A DNA stretch of 64,000 bases, taken from contig BROG01000260.1 of the NCBI GenBank assembly GCA_030159075.1, forward strand, positions 517,001-581,000, given 5' to 3'. This DNA comes from Atrina japonica. Lineage: Eukaryota > Mollusca > Bivalvia > Pterioida > Pinnidae. Position numbers and translations under genes: made by a program. Shown piece by piece: positions 23,254 through 35,604 of this stretch. The stretch's first letter is position 1; every line of letters begins with the position of its first letter. The notes under the pieces are model-generated. The model did no database searches. It was not told the DNA's origin and saw nothing but the letters and a program-made list of their open reading frames with translations.

Positions 23254-23387
23254 CTTCCACGAATAAAGATGTCAAGTCTGTTTGATTTCTTTGAAGTTAA
23301 AGCATTCCAGTTATAACTGATCATGACAACTTTCTTATTAAATCCTTGAGGGGGCATCCATCGCAAAGTCCACCATCGTCCATTTAG
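23254..23387 (-). CDS. Gene 2, exon 2 (NGRWW exon)
   Basis: The exon is 134 nt. The minus-strand acceptor is CCAATACAG (phase 0) and the donor GTGGAAG|GTAGGA (phase 2). It begins LNGRWWTLRWMPPQGFN, includes SYNWNALTSKKSNR and ends LDIFIRG plus the split Arg codon. It has the same length and phases as 6283-6416 of gene 1. The motif NGRWWT-x2-W-x-PP-x-G and the exit FxRGR/FRQGR agree. Confidence 0.87.
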
Positions 23388-23845
23388 CTGTATTGGTTAC
23401 AAAATGTTGATTTAAAGATTAAAACTTCATTAGAATAAGAATTGAATTAAAAATGTATGATTAATAAAAACCAAAACCTATGAGGTCAAAACATAATATA
23501 TGACGTCATCAATGACATCATCATAAATTAACATTTTTTTACTACCGAAATGGATGAAAATATTTATATCTAATTTATTTGGAGTATAACCGACATGTTC
23601 AAATGACTTTCATGACTTAAAACAGATAATATAAATAATATAAGAAGAATTCCACCGGATACAAATGCAAATTTGACCCGAAACATCCCGCCGAGGTTAC
23701 AGCTAGTGCTAGAAAAAAAGGTGGATATTTCGAATATGTAATAAAAATGCATTTAAGTGGTAAATTTACAAAATGTTTATAGATAAAAATGTGCTCACTT
23801 AAGTAATAATTGATGTGTGTATCCATTAAAATTTATATAACGACA

Positions 23846-23850
<5 letters not shown>

Positions 23851-23936
<86 letters not shown>
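23851..23936. repeat. (AT)n microsatellite
   Basis: Pure AT array of about 86 bases. Confidence 0.9.
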
Positions 23937-23942
<6 letters not shown>

Positions 23943-24159
23943 CAATAGAGCCCTTTCTAAGGTCAGTGTGACTTTTAAGGGGATCCTGTTTTCACATTTA
24001 TCTACACTTAAAAGTCGCAAAATATCCTTGACGGGCCGCACACGTGTACGTTTCTTACTAGAATTTATATGAAAACTACTTCTCAACTTTTAGACTTATT
24101 ATTTGACCTTGTATTATACCACTTTCTTGTTAGAAAATACATATAAATTTTAAATCGGA

Positions 24160-24203
24160 CTCCAAATGATGAAGTCTAATTGACAGAAACGATCCTCTTG
24201 AGC
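24160..24203 (+). ncRNA. Hammerhead-like motif, family C copy 2 (degenerate)
   Basis: Same 44-nt layout. The core reads ATGATGA instead of CTGATGA, and stem II GTC/GAC with loop TAATT is clear. GAAAC is intact, and the 3' stem I strand TTGAGC is kept while the 5' strand is mutated. Confidence 0.5.
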
Positions 24204-24569
24204 ATTATAACTGTGGTATTATGTTTATGATACATCTTACCGAATCAATCAGAATATTAAGCAAACATGTCGACATATTGCATAGAATTAATTTAAATTT
24301 AAATAACATTTTATTAATGTTTTTGTATGATCCATTATATAGGCCTAAATTTAAATATATTTTATTTTGATAAACGGATATAGTTTAGCACTATTGTCAT
24401 ACATGTGTTTTGCAAGTAAGTAAAACAGTATAATGGTATTATTAATTATGTTATTATATTTCTATCATTTTTATCAAATAAACATGACTTATCGCATTGC
24501 GCTTTGATTAGTTTTTATATGATCAGGGTCTTTACTACTTAAAAGTAATTGAAGTATAGTTGTCATTTG

Positions 24570-24574
<5 letters not shown>

Positions 24575-24616
<42 letters not shown>
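24575..24616. repeat. (AT)n microsatellite
   Basis: Short AT array. Confidence 0.9.
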
Positions 24617-24621
<5 letters not shown>

Positions 24622-25219
24622 TATATTAAAATATATACATTGAAACGTATAAACAAAACCAATCTTTATAGGGAGGTGCTCTTTATACATAGGTTGTCAC
24701 TAAAGCAGATTTAATATATATCAATTTTATATAAACATACACATGATATCCTTATAAACGTATAGGAAAATCATTGTACAGAACAGATATATACACAGAT
24801 TCGGCTGCTCATAAGGCCACTCGTCTTTGACCTGGGTCCAATATGAGGGACATCACCCTAATGATTTAGCTTATGTTAAATGACTTCCTTATTCGCCCTG
24901 TGTAATAGATAACAACAATAAATTCGTAGTAGCTGTTGTTGTACAGCAAATAAATTTGAAAACATTATCACTTGTTTACGAAAAGAAAGTATTATGTATG
25001 CCCAATTGAAGGGTAAACGTGATAGCAGTGTCACATAAAGAAGATATGCAGTTATGTGCCCACCAGCTAAAGTGGATATGAGTTTTATTTTTGCATTACA
25101 TATTTGCCAGAGTACTATTTTAAACGCTTGTTAATTTTAGTAAGGACGTGTTATTGTCGAAACGGGGATAGTTTTAAACTATTAAAAAAAACCGCCTACA
25201 AGAATGTAATATAGTATTT

Positions 25220-25470
25220 TGGATCTGGATCATATACAATAACGCCGGTTTGTCTATCAGGTCTAAAACTAACTGTTGACCTTTTTCACCCAACTTGATA
25301 AGTTCCCATGGATTATTTGCGACGAGTGTAGCAAGCTAATAGGGGACGCTGATTCCTTCTGGACACCTGGTCCAATCCCGTTTGGGATTCGCAAATTGTC
25401 ACTCATATTAAAACCGTTATTATATCTAATAACGAGTTTCGAATGTCATTTAATACTTCTTTCTTTTTAC
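25220..25470 (+). repeat. PLE family B 3' tail (B3)
   Basis: It contains GGGGACGCTGATTCCTTCTG, GACACCTGGTCCAATCCCG and TTTGGGATTCGCAA, preceded by the CATATACAATAACG block also seen in B2. Confidence 0.7.
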
Positions 25471-26679
25471 TATATCTATTTCTATATCTTATTTCTGCTA
25501 ATGTTTTGATTGCTGAAGCAATGTTTTAGCAACAGACAACCATTCTTCAGTAATATCGTGACAGGTTTTAATGATGGTATAGATGAACTGGTTACAATTT
25601 ACTTTGAGAGAAGGGACCACCGACTTTCTGCATATAAACTGAGATACTTTTTCCCCACAAAATCAATGTAAGGTCACATTCCTGTGAGTAATATTAAGAA
25701 ATATATTTTTGTCTATACGCACTTAATGTTTATCCCTATAAACAGCTGTCGGACTTTTTATACCAGTTAATTTGTTGATTAATCATGGGCAACACCAAAC
25801 GCGCAAATATATGTGTTAACTCTTAAAATGGTATGGTAAAGAGATATCGAAAACGAGGACATGAAATCCAAAAATAAACTATCCGTTATTAAAAAAACAG
25901 CATATCGTGGAAAAATCTACATACATTTTAAAAAAGACTATTGCTGCTTCCATTGAATCTTGCTGAACAAAGAAACATTTGGCCGAAATTTTGTCTCGGT
26001 TTTATGTTATTTTGTTTGGTAAAGTCAGGCTTTTTCGTACCGTTAGCGAGATGCACCATGCGGTGCCTTTTTCATCTGCCACGGTCATCAAAATGTCATA
26101 TTGGAAATTCTAAAAAACAAAATCAAACGTGCCAGCAAGGCAGTACCTTTTTGGATGAGGACCCAATATTTTGTGTTCAACATAATCATTCTCTAAGTGA
26201 AGTGCAGCATGACTAACTACAGTGTACATGTTCACGTCATGTTAAGTTGCACTGGGTCGCATTTATCATCGAATGTAATGTTTTGCAGATTTGCCTACAC
26301 AATACTACTACAGTAATAAATATCAACTGTACAATCCAAATTGTCATGCAATGTTTATTTTAAAATGTAGTCTAGATTAAAAGTACATTAGCTGACAACA
26401 GACATCGTCTCAGACACATCGAAAGTTGTAAAGAGTTCATATGAAATGTCAAATAAAATCTGTTCTCGTCATATGTTGCATACCCAAACCTAATGAACAC
26501 CTCGCCTAAGGAGACCACCTCATATTTAAGAAAATAAAAATCCGTTTATTATACCTCTGGTTAATAAATTTGGAATATAAGTAAAAACACTCACTTAAAG
26601 AAACGTTTACCTACGGAACGTTATTTTCATATTTATTTTACTTTTACCACTGGAACATGATATACAATAACAAAAGATC

Positions 26680-26830
26680 TATAAACAGGAATATTAAATC
26701 GTATAGTCCTGCATATTTTGTGAAACTAAGGTCTGGTCCATTGTAGTATTCGTATATAAATAGTAAATAGTAAGGTTTAGTTAACCTGGGTTTCTCAAGC
26801 AATTTTCACAAAATAAAACTATTTTAAAAA
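26680..26830 (+). repeat. Dispersed repeat, family D
   Basis: It carries CATATTTTGTGAA, AAGGTCTGGTCCA, ATAAATAGTAA and TTTCTCAAGCAATTTTCACA. The same blocks in the same order occur at 59440-59540, and in reverse at about 14265-14410. Confidence 0.55.
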
Positions 26831-27884
26831 GATTAAAAGTATTAAAGAATTGCGTATGCTTTAAATATCTCTTTTCGTTATTGTATAGTAATCTATGTAA
26901 TAAAAAGAAAAGAAAAAAAAGAACACGAAAAAACACAATCAATTTCTAATTACAAGACCACCTGGTTATAAGACCAATTAGAATCGGTCAGTTTGATAGC
27001 AATTTTGAGCCGATCTTTTTATCTTCAATGTACTATGTACGACATTGTCACACAGAAATAAAAAAACGAACAAAAATAAAACAAATACTAAAAGAAGCAA
27101 CATCACATATGATACAAGAGTCAGAAGGGGATCAATACTGATTATGGTAATGGGAAAACTGTGCAATATAATACAGAGGAAGGTCAGCACATGCCAAAGA
27201 CGGTTTAAAAATATATTTCATCGCAAAATTTTATGTGTTGTACTGCACGAAAAAATACTGAAACCACCTACCGTTTGGTTTAAAACTACAGAAAAAAGCA
27301 ATAAGATAAAGCTTAAGCAAACTTTTTAAAAATAAAATGAAACCAATTTATAGACGATGAATTCACTCTGAGAAAACCGAAGTTTAATTTGAGAAAACCT
27401 AGGTTTAACATATGTATATGGATTTGGTTTGCAATAAAGATATGTACAATTTCAAGGCGGAAATAATACACAGGTGCAATTCATATACATTTATGGATTT
27501 CGCAAGACGTACAAAATAAAAAACAAAAAAAACAAAACATTAAAAATGTCTAGGACGTGCATGTAGTAAGATGGACTACTTTATGATTGTTGATTTATCT
27601 ATGATAGATAACAATGACCTTATGTCCTTTCACAATTCACCGTGTGTAGGGTCAATAAGTAAAAAATATACGTAACACTCAATCGTTTGCTATTCTATTG
27701 TTTTCCTTAGAAACTTTCACAGCACTTCATATAAAGCTAGTGTAATTGTGAAAGATGACTGGTTGCAAACGAAATTTGTAACAGACGAAAATTGCAGTTA
27801 TGTCATGAAATATTATCGATTCTAAAGCATAAAGATGTATATTTTAATAATTCTTGTCGAGTGTACACTTTATGTGGCTGTAAC

Positions 27885-27970
27885 TCATTTGATCCATACA
27901 TTTCTAAATGGTATGCCCTTTTTTATAGTTTAAGACCAGTCAACATTTGTCTGTAGGGTTGGAAGGATTT
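27885..27970 (+). mobile_element. Short TIR element, family E copy 2 (degenerate)
   Basis: It shares TGGTATGCCCTTTTTTAT, GACCAGTC and GTCTGTAGGGTTGGAAGG with the other family E copies; the terminal repeats are mostly lost. Confidence 0.5.
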
Positions 27971-28251
27971 ATATTTTTTTCTATACGGAACGTGCACCGC
28001 ATTTCAGGCGTTATAGCTAGTTTACTTCATATATACGCGTGTCTCAATTTCATGAATGAAACCATTTAATGTTAGAAAAACAAAAACAAAAAACAAGTGC
28101 AAATAAATGCATGAGCACTTATGTAAGCAAAAACTGTCACTTCAGCTACAAAACACATAAAACATTTTACATATAAATGTATGAGAAACCTACTATCTTT
28201 GACCCTGATTTCTTAAACAAATGAGAAAATTATAAGGCTAACATGTAGGTT

Positions 28252-28253
<2 letters not shown>

Positions 28254-28333
<80 letters not shown>
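28254..28333. repeat. (AT)n microsatellite
   Basis: AT array of 80 bases in intron 1 of gene 2. Confidence 0.9.
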
Positions 28334-28334
<1 letters not shown>

Positions 28335-28677
28335 CAAAAGTTATAAAAAGAAAACGCGAAATAGAAATCATGAAAGTAGTTATCTGACATTAAGTGTCCG
28401 TAAATAAAAAGAAAATAAGAATACTTAAATAAAAAAATATGTATATAATAAAATAAGCAATGAATGAATAAATAATAAATAAATGTCATTTAAATGTAAA
28501 TGCTAGATTTTAATTTCATCCAACAGTATCCATATTGTTTGAAGAATAGCTGTACAATTGAAAATTTAAGAGATGTTATTTCTCTACATATTAACAGAAA
28601 TTAAAAAATGCAAATGATCATCCGAACTATCCATGTACCGTATCATTAGATATAATGGATATTTTCATATTACTTAC

Positions 28678-28779
28678 AGCTTGGATATTCAAGGGATACT
28701 GGGGTTTAATTTTCCATATACTGCAACACACAGATGGCAAGAACGTCCACAGGAAGGCCAGATGTATGTAGAATCTCAT
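28678..28779 (-). CDS. Gene 2, exon 1: signal peptide exon
   Basis: This first coding exon has 34 codons on the minus strand. It begins MRFYIHLAFLWTFLPSVCC, with a hydrophobic core typical of a secretory signal. Its phase-0 exit is GCT|GTAAGT. Length (102 nt), phase, donor and the Cys-x-Ile-Trp at residues 19-22 all match exon 1 of gene 1 (266-367), and both exons end with Ala. A at -3 of the ATG is good initiation context. With exons 2 to 4 it gives at least 188 residues. Confidence 0.8.
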
Positions 28780-29436
28780 AATTATTTACCTCCGTCTACT
28801 GAATGAAAGTGAGATGATATAATTTAATCCTGTCTGTAATATACTAGAGGTGTAGTAATCTACAGAGTGGTTCAAAAGTATCGCCTACATTGGCTTTTTT
28901 GATATGGTGGGATATGTACAATGGACGCGTAGTGATTGTCATCGTAAACGTTATATAACTTGAGTTTACTCCCATAACAAGGAATTTGTAAAATTTATTT
29001 AATTTTAATTTTAAGATTCTTATTTTAAAACATTTGAAAATATTTCATCGGGTTTATACCTTGACCATAATTTTGAACACACACGCTAGTAAACATTGCA
29101 TGTTGTTAATGGTTTCAATGATTCATGATTGTTTTCGTTTCATAATTTAAGGTACACACGAACCAGATATTTGTTACATTATTTTCAGGATAAACTTTAA
29201 TATCGGGAAGAGGCGTCCGTATCAATACTATAAAAACACTTATATACAAGAGTTATAGTTAAACAGAAAGGCCGAACCAAATGATCAATTTGTTTGTTTC
29301 TGTCTATAGGAGTGATAATGTAATATAAAATCCGTATACTGGTAAACAATTTAAATTATGACTAGCATAGCTTTGAGGGTCTAGAATTTAAGAGTAATTC
29401 TATGTAAAGACCAAAGAATTATTTAAGTGCTGAGAT
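28780..29436. other. Upstream region of gene 2, promoter not resolved
   Basis: On the minus strand this is the 5' flank of gene 2. AT-rich, without a clear TATA box or a tandem repeat like that in front of gene 1. Confidence 0.4.
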
Positions 29437-29690
29437 TTTGTTTGTTTGTTGTTGTTTAACGTCCCACTCAAGAATATTTCACTCATATGGAGACGTCACC
29501 AAATGCCGGTGAAGGGCTTCAAATTTTGGCCTATGCTCGGCACTTATGGCCATTGAGCAGTGAGGGTTCTTTAACGTGCCGACACCTACTGTGACACGGG
29601 ACCTCCAATTTTTACTGTCTCATCCGAAAGACAGGAAACCAACCTGCCGCCGGTGGGACTCGAACTCACGACCTCACAATCACAAAATTT
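29437..29690 (-). mobile_element. tRNA-derived SINE
   Basis: Read on the minus strand, it starts with a pol III B-box-like GAGTTCGAGTCCCAC. It continues with TTCGGATGAGACAGTAAAA, GTCCCGTGTCACAGTAGG, GCACGTTAAAGAACCC and CCATATGAGTGAAATATTC, and ends GTGGGACGTTAAACAAC. I recognise this as a common molluscan-type SINE. Partial relatives are at 57735-57870, 61020-61085 and 62335-62515 on the plus strand. Confidence 0.8.
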
Positions 29691-29699
29691 GAATCACCT

Positions 29700-30130
29700 T
29701 TGGTTAGACATTCAAAACAATAAAAGCCAAAGTAATAATCAGTACAGAAGGTATTTTGCCTAACAACTTAAAGATAGGGTGTTTCTGCAATTATCCAATT
29801 AGAAGAATTTCATGATTTTTTTATTTTTCAAGACTTTACCCCCCAAAAATGCAGCATAGAAATTTTAAGATACTTTGGCCTTAAGTTTGAATAAGTCTTA
29901 TAGAACAATATATTATAAAATCAGAATGGGTATTTTTTTCGTTTCTTAGCAACGGTTACTCAAAGTTTGACTATTTTAAGAATTTTCAACGTATATAGTT
30001 CAACTAAATTTCTCCTATCATTTCAAATCTTCATAATATGTTTAAATCTTACTTTCAAATATAGTAAATAACAACTGCCGATATAAAATAATATATATAA
30101 TTTCATTATATACTGTATTAGAAATATAAT
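29700..30130. other. Intergenic, nothing recognised
   Basis: AT-rich spacer. Confidence 0.5.
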
Positions 30131-30149
30131 ATACCTTAATATACCTTAC

Positions 30150-31060
30150 CTCAGATTTCCGCGTCCGTTCAAATCAGGACTCTGACATTGTCTCTTTTCG
30201 AACCGAATCTATAGCATCTCGTAAATCTTGATTTTTACACAAAACTATGCTATTTGATTGTAATTTGATAATATTTAGAGACACCTATGATCATATACAA
30301 TAATTATATTCAATTTATCTTAAGTCAAAAAGCTTCAGATTAGTGTAAATTGATCTGACATCTCAACTCCGCCATTGAAATCCGACTAGTAATTTTAGTG
30401 CGCTTTCATCAGCCAAAATCTAGGAAATCTAAAACGAAGCAAAATTTGACTACCTTTTAACTGAAAATAATTCAGAATGATGTCCTTAATTGTCTTTGAA
30501 AAGATTATTTAAATAGAATTAGAATTGGGTGAGAAATCAACGATTATTTATATCGAATCCGCTGCTAATCGAATCCGGAAACACTATACTATCAGGAATC
30601 CGACATTAGGATCCTTTTCGATCAGACTCTGTAGTATTTCCAAGCGATTACAAATTATGATTGCTAACGAAAAATAAGTGATTTTAGTGTCACTTAATGG
30701 TATATTTAGAAGGATATCATTATAAACGATTGTGATAAATACTTTACTTAAAGTTTAAGTATAACAAATTAACTTAAATCGATCCAATACCTCGACTCCG
30801 CCGTCGAATCCGACTACTAATTTTAGTGTGCCAACGTAAGACAATGTCACGCAAATCGAGTCCAAAAATAATTTTGTATAATTTTCTACTGTGAATGATG
30901 TAAAATACCGCAATAAAGATATCCTACAAATATTGTGTTCTTTGAATAAGTATTGGGGAAGAAATCGACAATTATTTGTTCGAATCCGCCGATTCTCGAA
31001 TCCGACTCCGCCTCCGAATACTACTTTTAGTGACCGCCTTAATCAACGCGAGATAGACGC
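30150..31060 (+). repeat. Imperfect ~420-bp tandem duplication rich in TCCGACT motifs
   Basis: Blocks GACATTGTCTCTTTTCGA (30186) and GACATTAGGATCCTTTTCGA (30602), and CTCCGCCATTGAAATCCGAC (30368) and CTCCGCCGTCGAATCCGAC (30795), recur at about 420-base spacing. A third partial block, TCCGACTCCGCCTCCGAA, is near 31000. The 91-codon frame at 30891-31166 lies inside and is not convincing. Confidence 0.65.
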
Positions 31061-31169
31061 TCTAGTTTATTACAAACGTATCGTGGTTATTTTTAAGCGT
31101 ATAATTGACAACGATTTCGGCTGTATTGACAGAGTGGAAACGAACAACATTCAAATTCTGGTTTGAGAA

Positions 31170-32190
31170 AACGGGTAACGATAGATTTGGACGTAAACAT
31201 CCCCAAAACCTAAAATGTGGTCGTATTTACGAGTGATTTGGTTGCATAATGGATCTATTTTCATTGCAAGTACGATTTCTTGTATCCACATTTAGAACCG
31301 AGTTCATTTACTATTTTTCTTAAAGAGTTATCTTTTGGCACGGATAACAAATTACGTTGATGTTGTCCAAGGAATTATTAATTAGTGACAAAAATACCCA
31401 CTGAGATATTTTGCTGTTCGTTTCTACTAATGTTACTAAAGTCACTGGAGAAAATGAGCGATTTCCTATGCTGTGTTTTTACAGAGGCCTGATTTAAATT
31501 TGCACGGAATTTCCCTATATTAACCTAAAAACCAACTTTCAACAGGCCTTTTTTAAAACACGGAGGCATTACGATCCCCGATATTTTCTACCTTGTTATA
31601 TAAACATGTTAATACAAAAAACTGCTGTCAAAACCGACATAAATATCACATTTCATGATATTTACGTAATATGGCTATTTCAATTAGGTTACCATATTCT
31701 ATATAGATAAATGACCGTTGCTATGGTAACGAGGGAGTTTTACTGGGAAAAAAATTGCTAGGTTTTGTTACTCTCATGCAAGGCTATCATTGTGACCAGC
31801 TGCTTTCAAAATTTGCGATATACCATTTCCGACCAATTTTGGTCTTTATATAAAATTACTCATAAACGGTAAAATCCATGCGAAATTTTACTTAAGTATA
31901 TAATGATCAGCTAGTACCTGGAGACTAGGCGCCGGTTTTGTATATATCCTGTTTTTTCTTGAGGGGGGGTCAAACGATCGACCAACAGTGACAACGACCC
32001 ATTTGATGAACTAAATTATAAACATAATACCAAAGAGTTGGTCTAGCTATAAAGGCCAAACAAAGTTTTAATTCGATCGCTTCTGCCAATAGGTCATAGG
32101 CAATTGAATAGCCGGGGAACTGGTTGGTTGAAAAAAGTGTAGGAAAAGTCGAGGTGTTACTTTGAATATATCCTGGTGTATGATTGCTTT
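31170..32190. other. Intergenic, nothing recognised
   Basis: AT-rich, unique-looking sequence with no coding frame. Confidence 0.5.
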
Positions 32191-32199
32191 AAAGCCTTA

Positions 32200-32778
32200 A
32201 AGATACAACAGAATCAAGCACACACGCTTCATATTTAGACATTATATTATCTATAGACACAGACGGGAAATTAACAACTAGGGTATACCACAAACGCGAC
32301 GATTTGGGTTTTCCCATCGTTAATATTCCATATTTAAGTAGCAATACCCCATAATCACCTACATATGGAGTTTATCTTTCACAAATGATCAGAAATGCCA
32401 GGGCGTGTTCAACATATGAACATTTCATATCCAGAGGTAAACTACTCACTGACAAATTATTGACACAGGTATATGGAAAACCGCATTTGCTGTCAACGCC
32501 CCGCAAATTTTACGGTCGGTCCTGTGTGTGACTTCTCTGTTTCACTAAGTGAAATGTTAAGTTACTTGTTGAATGACGGTTGTTGAGCCGACTGTACCAA
32601 TTATGACGAGGATTCGTTCCTCACGCATTCCATTTTAATTTGACTGTGAACTCCTCCATGGCACCTGATCCCACATGTTAATTGCAAGAGGTCCGTGTTT
32701 GTACATTTTTACCGGATTTGTACCTATATCCTTGACATCCTATTGATTTATACCTTGTATCTGAGACTTTTTATATTA
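32200..32778 (+). pseudogene. PLE-A C-terminal fragment with 3' tail (A6)
   Basis: It starts at the AAAGATACAACAGAATCAAG block, covers the SYLDI-L and DDFGFPIVN regions and the LSSN block, then the tail to ACCTTGTATCTGAGACTTTT. It has several substitutions and indels, so it is older than the copies at 42, 53 and 36 kb. Confidence 0.8.
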
Positions 32779-32999
32779 CTGGTACTTTTGTTTAATTAGT
32801 CTCCATTTTCCTGAAAAAAGTATCTGATTTGTCCATTCCCTGAAAAAGTATTTGGATTGAAACATGCACATGTGACAGCAAGATGTCGATGCCTTTATGT
32901 CCATGTATGCATCATACAAAGTTACGTATTAAAATCAAATGCATTCCAAAATCATCTGAGTTACCATGTACAAAGACGACTGACTATCTATATTTTAAA

Positions 33000-34560
33000 G
33001 AGTATACCGTAGCCCAAATAAAACACTCTGGCGTAGTCCCATATCAGTTGGCAGTCGTAGTCTACTTGAGAAAAATATGATAGTCACCATTAAAGCTTTC
33101 ACATACCAAAAGTGTTGTGACTAACATGTCATATTCTATAACTGCACGTGATAACAATAGCTGCTGCTGCCGCGAACATGGCTGGAATGTGTAACGACAT
33201 GACTGGAAAATTTGGGCGGTGGGGGCAAATAGGATGTAGCTATGACCATGTGTACCCTTGATGGATATTTTACAAAAAAAAAAAAAAAAATTACATGTTA
33301 TATAACCTGTTTATTCAAACTTCGTTTAAAGTATTGTATAAGTATTCTTTTCGTTATCTTTTTAGATTTATTTCAAATTTCAATGATAGTTGATATTACG
33401 ATAGAACAAAAATGCCAATTTGATGCATTATGCAAACCCTGAGATAATTAATTAACAATAAATGACCACCATCATTTAATATAATCATCATGTTATGCTA
33501 GAAAATCTTCCTAATCAAATCAAATCAAAACGACTATATTTCTATAAAATTCAATACAGCATTATTGAAAACATGTACGGGATATCTTATTCCATATTTT
33601 TTCCACAAAAAGCGTATTAGTGCTTCTTTTGCTACACAGTTTTGTTGTTATTTTATGTTATTAGGTTATATCCTACAACACAATTGAGTTTTGATTGGTA
33701 CTTCTTCAATTTTACTTATAGTGTAGTAAGGAAATATACGGATGTTTCAAAATGTCCTCCGTTATTAAAAAAAATACATGTTCTTTAAGCTGTATTCGTT
33801 TAGATACGGTAATTAAAACACACGAGATACCATTAATCTGTTATGTCAATTTACATATCTCAAGTGAGAACCTTTATGCATAATTAGTTAAATTATCAAA
33901 ATAATTAATTACACATTCTAATTCTCACTTATTTGACATCAATCACGCAACACAATATGCAACTAGTGTTATAACGAAAACCCCATACCTAATAAATAAT
34001 AAATTACCCTTGAAGTTATTATAACGCCAATCAGTCTACAATTGGTTGTACTATTCATGAGTATGGTCTTAATTGATAAACATGTAAATTAATCCTTGTA
34101 TAATAGGTCATCATAATTTAAAATTGAACTTGTAATTAATCATCCATATTCTGTCTTTTTTCAATAATCACGCGATGATGTAGCACATGTTTTAAATTTA
34201 TTACAGTATCTACCATTGTAAATCTTTTCGATGACGTGTTTCCTTCGAGTGACAGCAAATTGCGGTTAACCAGGAAGTCTCTTTAAAATTCTCTCTGCGA
34301 TACATATTCAAAGGCTATTATTGTAAATGCGCTGTATATATGTTGTAAAATTACTTCATGAAGCAAACTATATATCCCTATTTACATCAAATTTGCCAAT
34401 TTACTGACGGGGATTTTATATCATTTCAAATATAAGCTACGTCATAACAAGGAATTAAAATTACTACGAACCCAACTGATTTTTTTATAGATCTATATAG
34501 ATTATGGCAAAACAGACTGACGAAAATATATATTGAGTTTCTTATCATGGGAGAAATCGA
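33000..34560. other. Intergenic with a possible family B remnant
   Basis: AT-rich. The stretch 33640-33725 weakly resembles the end of the family B tail (TTATGTTATTAGG, TTGGTACTTCTTCAATTTTA). Poly(A) runs occur at about 33276-33290 and 34610-34642. Confidence 0.4.
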
Positions 34561-34607
34561 TGAAATATTTCAACTATGACCACCACCCCAAAACCCCTCC
34601 ACAGCAC

Positions 34608-34643
<36 letters not shown>

Positions 34644-35084
34644 AACAGAGAACAAAAAACAAAAAAACAACCAAAACAAAACAAACAAACAAAAATAGTG
34701 ACTCTGAATGTTAAATGCATTGTGCTATTTTTCGCATTTCGGCAATTTTACGGCTGTGACCAGATTTACATTGTGGGGTCAAATGTCGTATTCCATTTCC
34801 CGGACAAACTACAGTGAGCTTTTAACAGTTACACTACCTTAGTACCATGCTGACCCGTGGGGAATATAGTGGCGTAAAATGTCAGGCCGAAATGCCTACT
34901 TCTACATAATGATCTATTCTATCTTCTAGGTAAAATATCCATTTTTGTTGTCTGTTTGTTTGTTTTTTTTTTCAGTTTTGGATACCACGCCTCAGTATGT
35001 ATAATACCATTCAAATTTCACGCCAAACGTTTCTAAGTTTAACATTTTCATGTTATATTGTGGAAGTAAAACAGTACACTTGCT

Positions 35085-35332
<248 letters not shown>

Positions 35333-35604
35333 ATTATATATGAGAGTAATACTCCAATTGATAATGCTACACAGTCATTACTTGTATAAAATGTAATGAA
35401 TATCATTCGTAATCACACTGGATGCTAATTTTCAATATAAAATACATATACATGGCTAACATTTGTATTTTTGTCTTCTTGAAAAAAAAATGTTAACACC
35501 AATAAGATATCTTTATCGCACGAGGAGACAAATATCGACTTAAAAACTTTCAAAACATATGTATACTATGATATTAAAAATCCATTGCACTAAAGTTTAT
35601 CTTG

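Larger units (their letters stand above)
23388..28677 (-). other. Gene 2, intron 1
   Basis: This 5.3-kb phase-0 intron is comparable in length to intron 1 of gene 1. It holds AT arrays, a family C hammerhead-like motif (24160-24203), a family B tail (25220-25470), a family D repeat (26680-26830) and a family E element (27885-27970), all antisense or unoriented relative to the gene. A frame on the minus strand near 23700 begins after CTTTTTTCTAG but lacks a homologue in gene 1. Confidence 0.6.

Noticed and set aside
23570..23826. Minus-strand frames with a possible exon after CTTTTTTCTAG
   Set aside because: No matching exon in gene 1; exon 1 to exon 2 phases already fit without it.
28681..28800. 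Plus-strand exon reading LDIQGILGFNFPYTA after TTACTTACAG
   Set aside because: The apparent acceptor is the reverse complement of the donor of gene 2 exon 1. The minus-strand reading gives a 34-codon signal-peptide exon matching gene 1.
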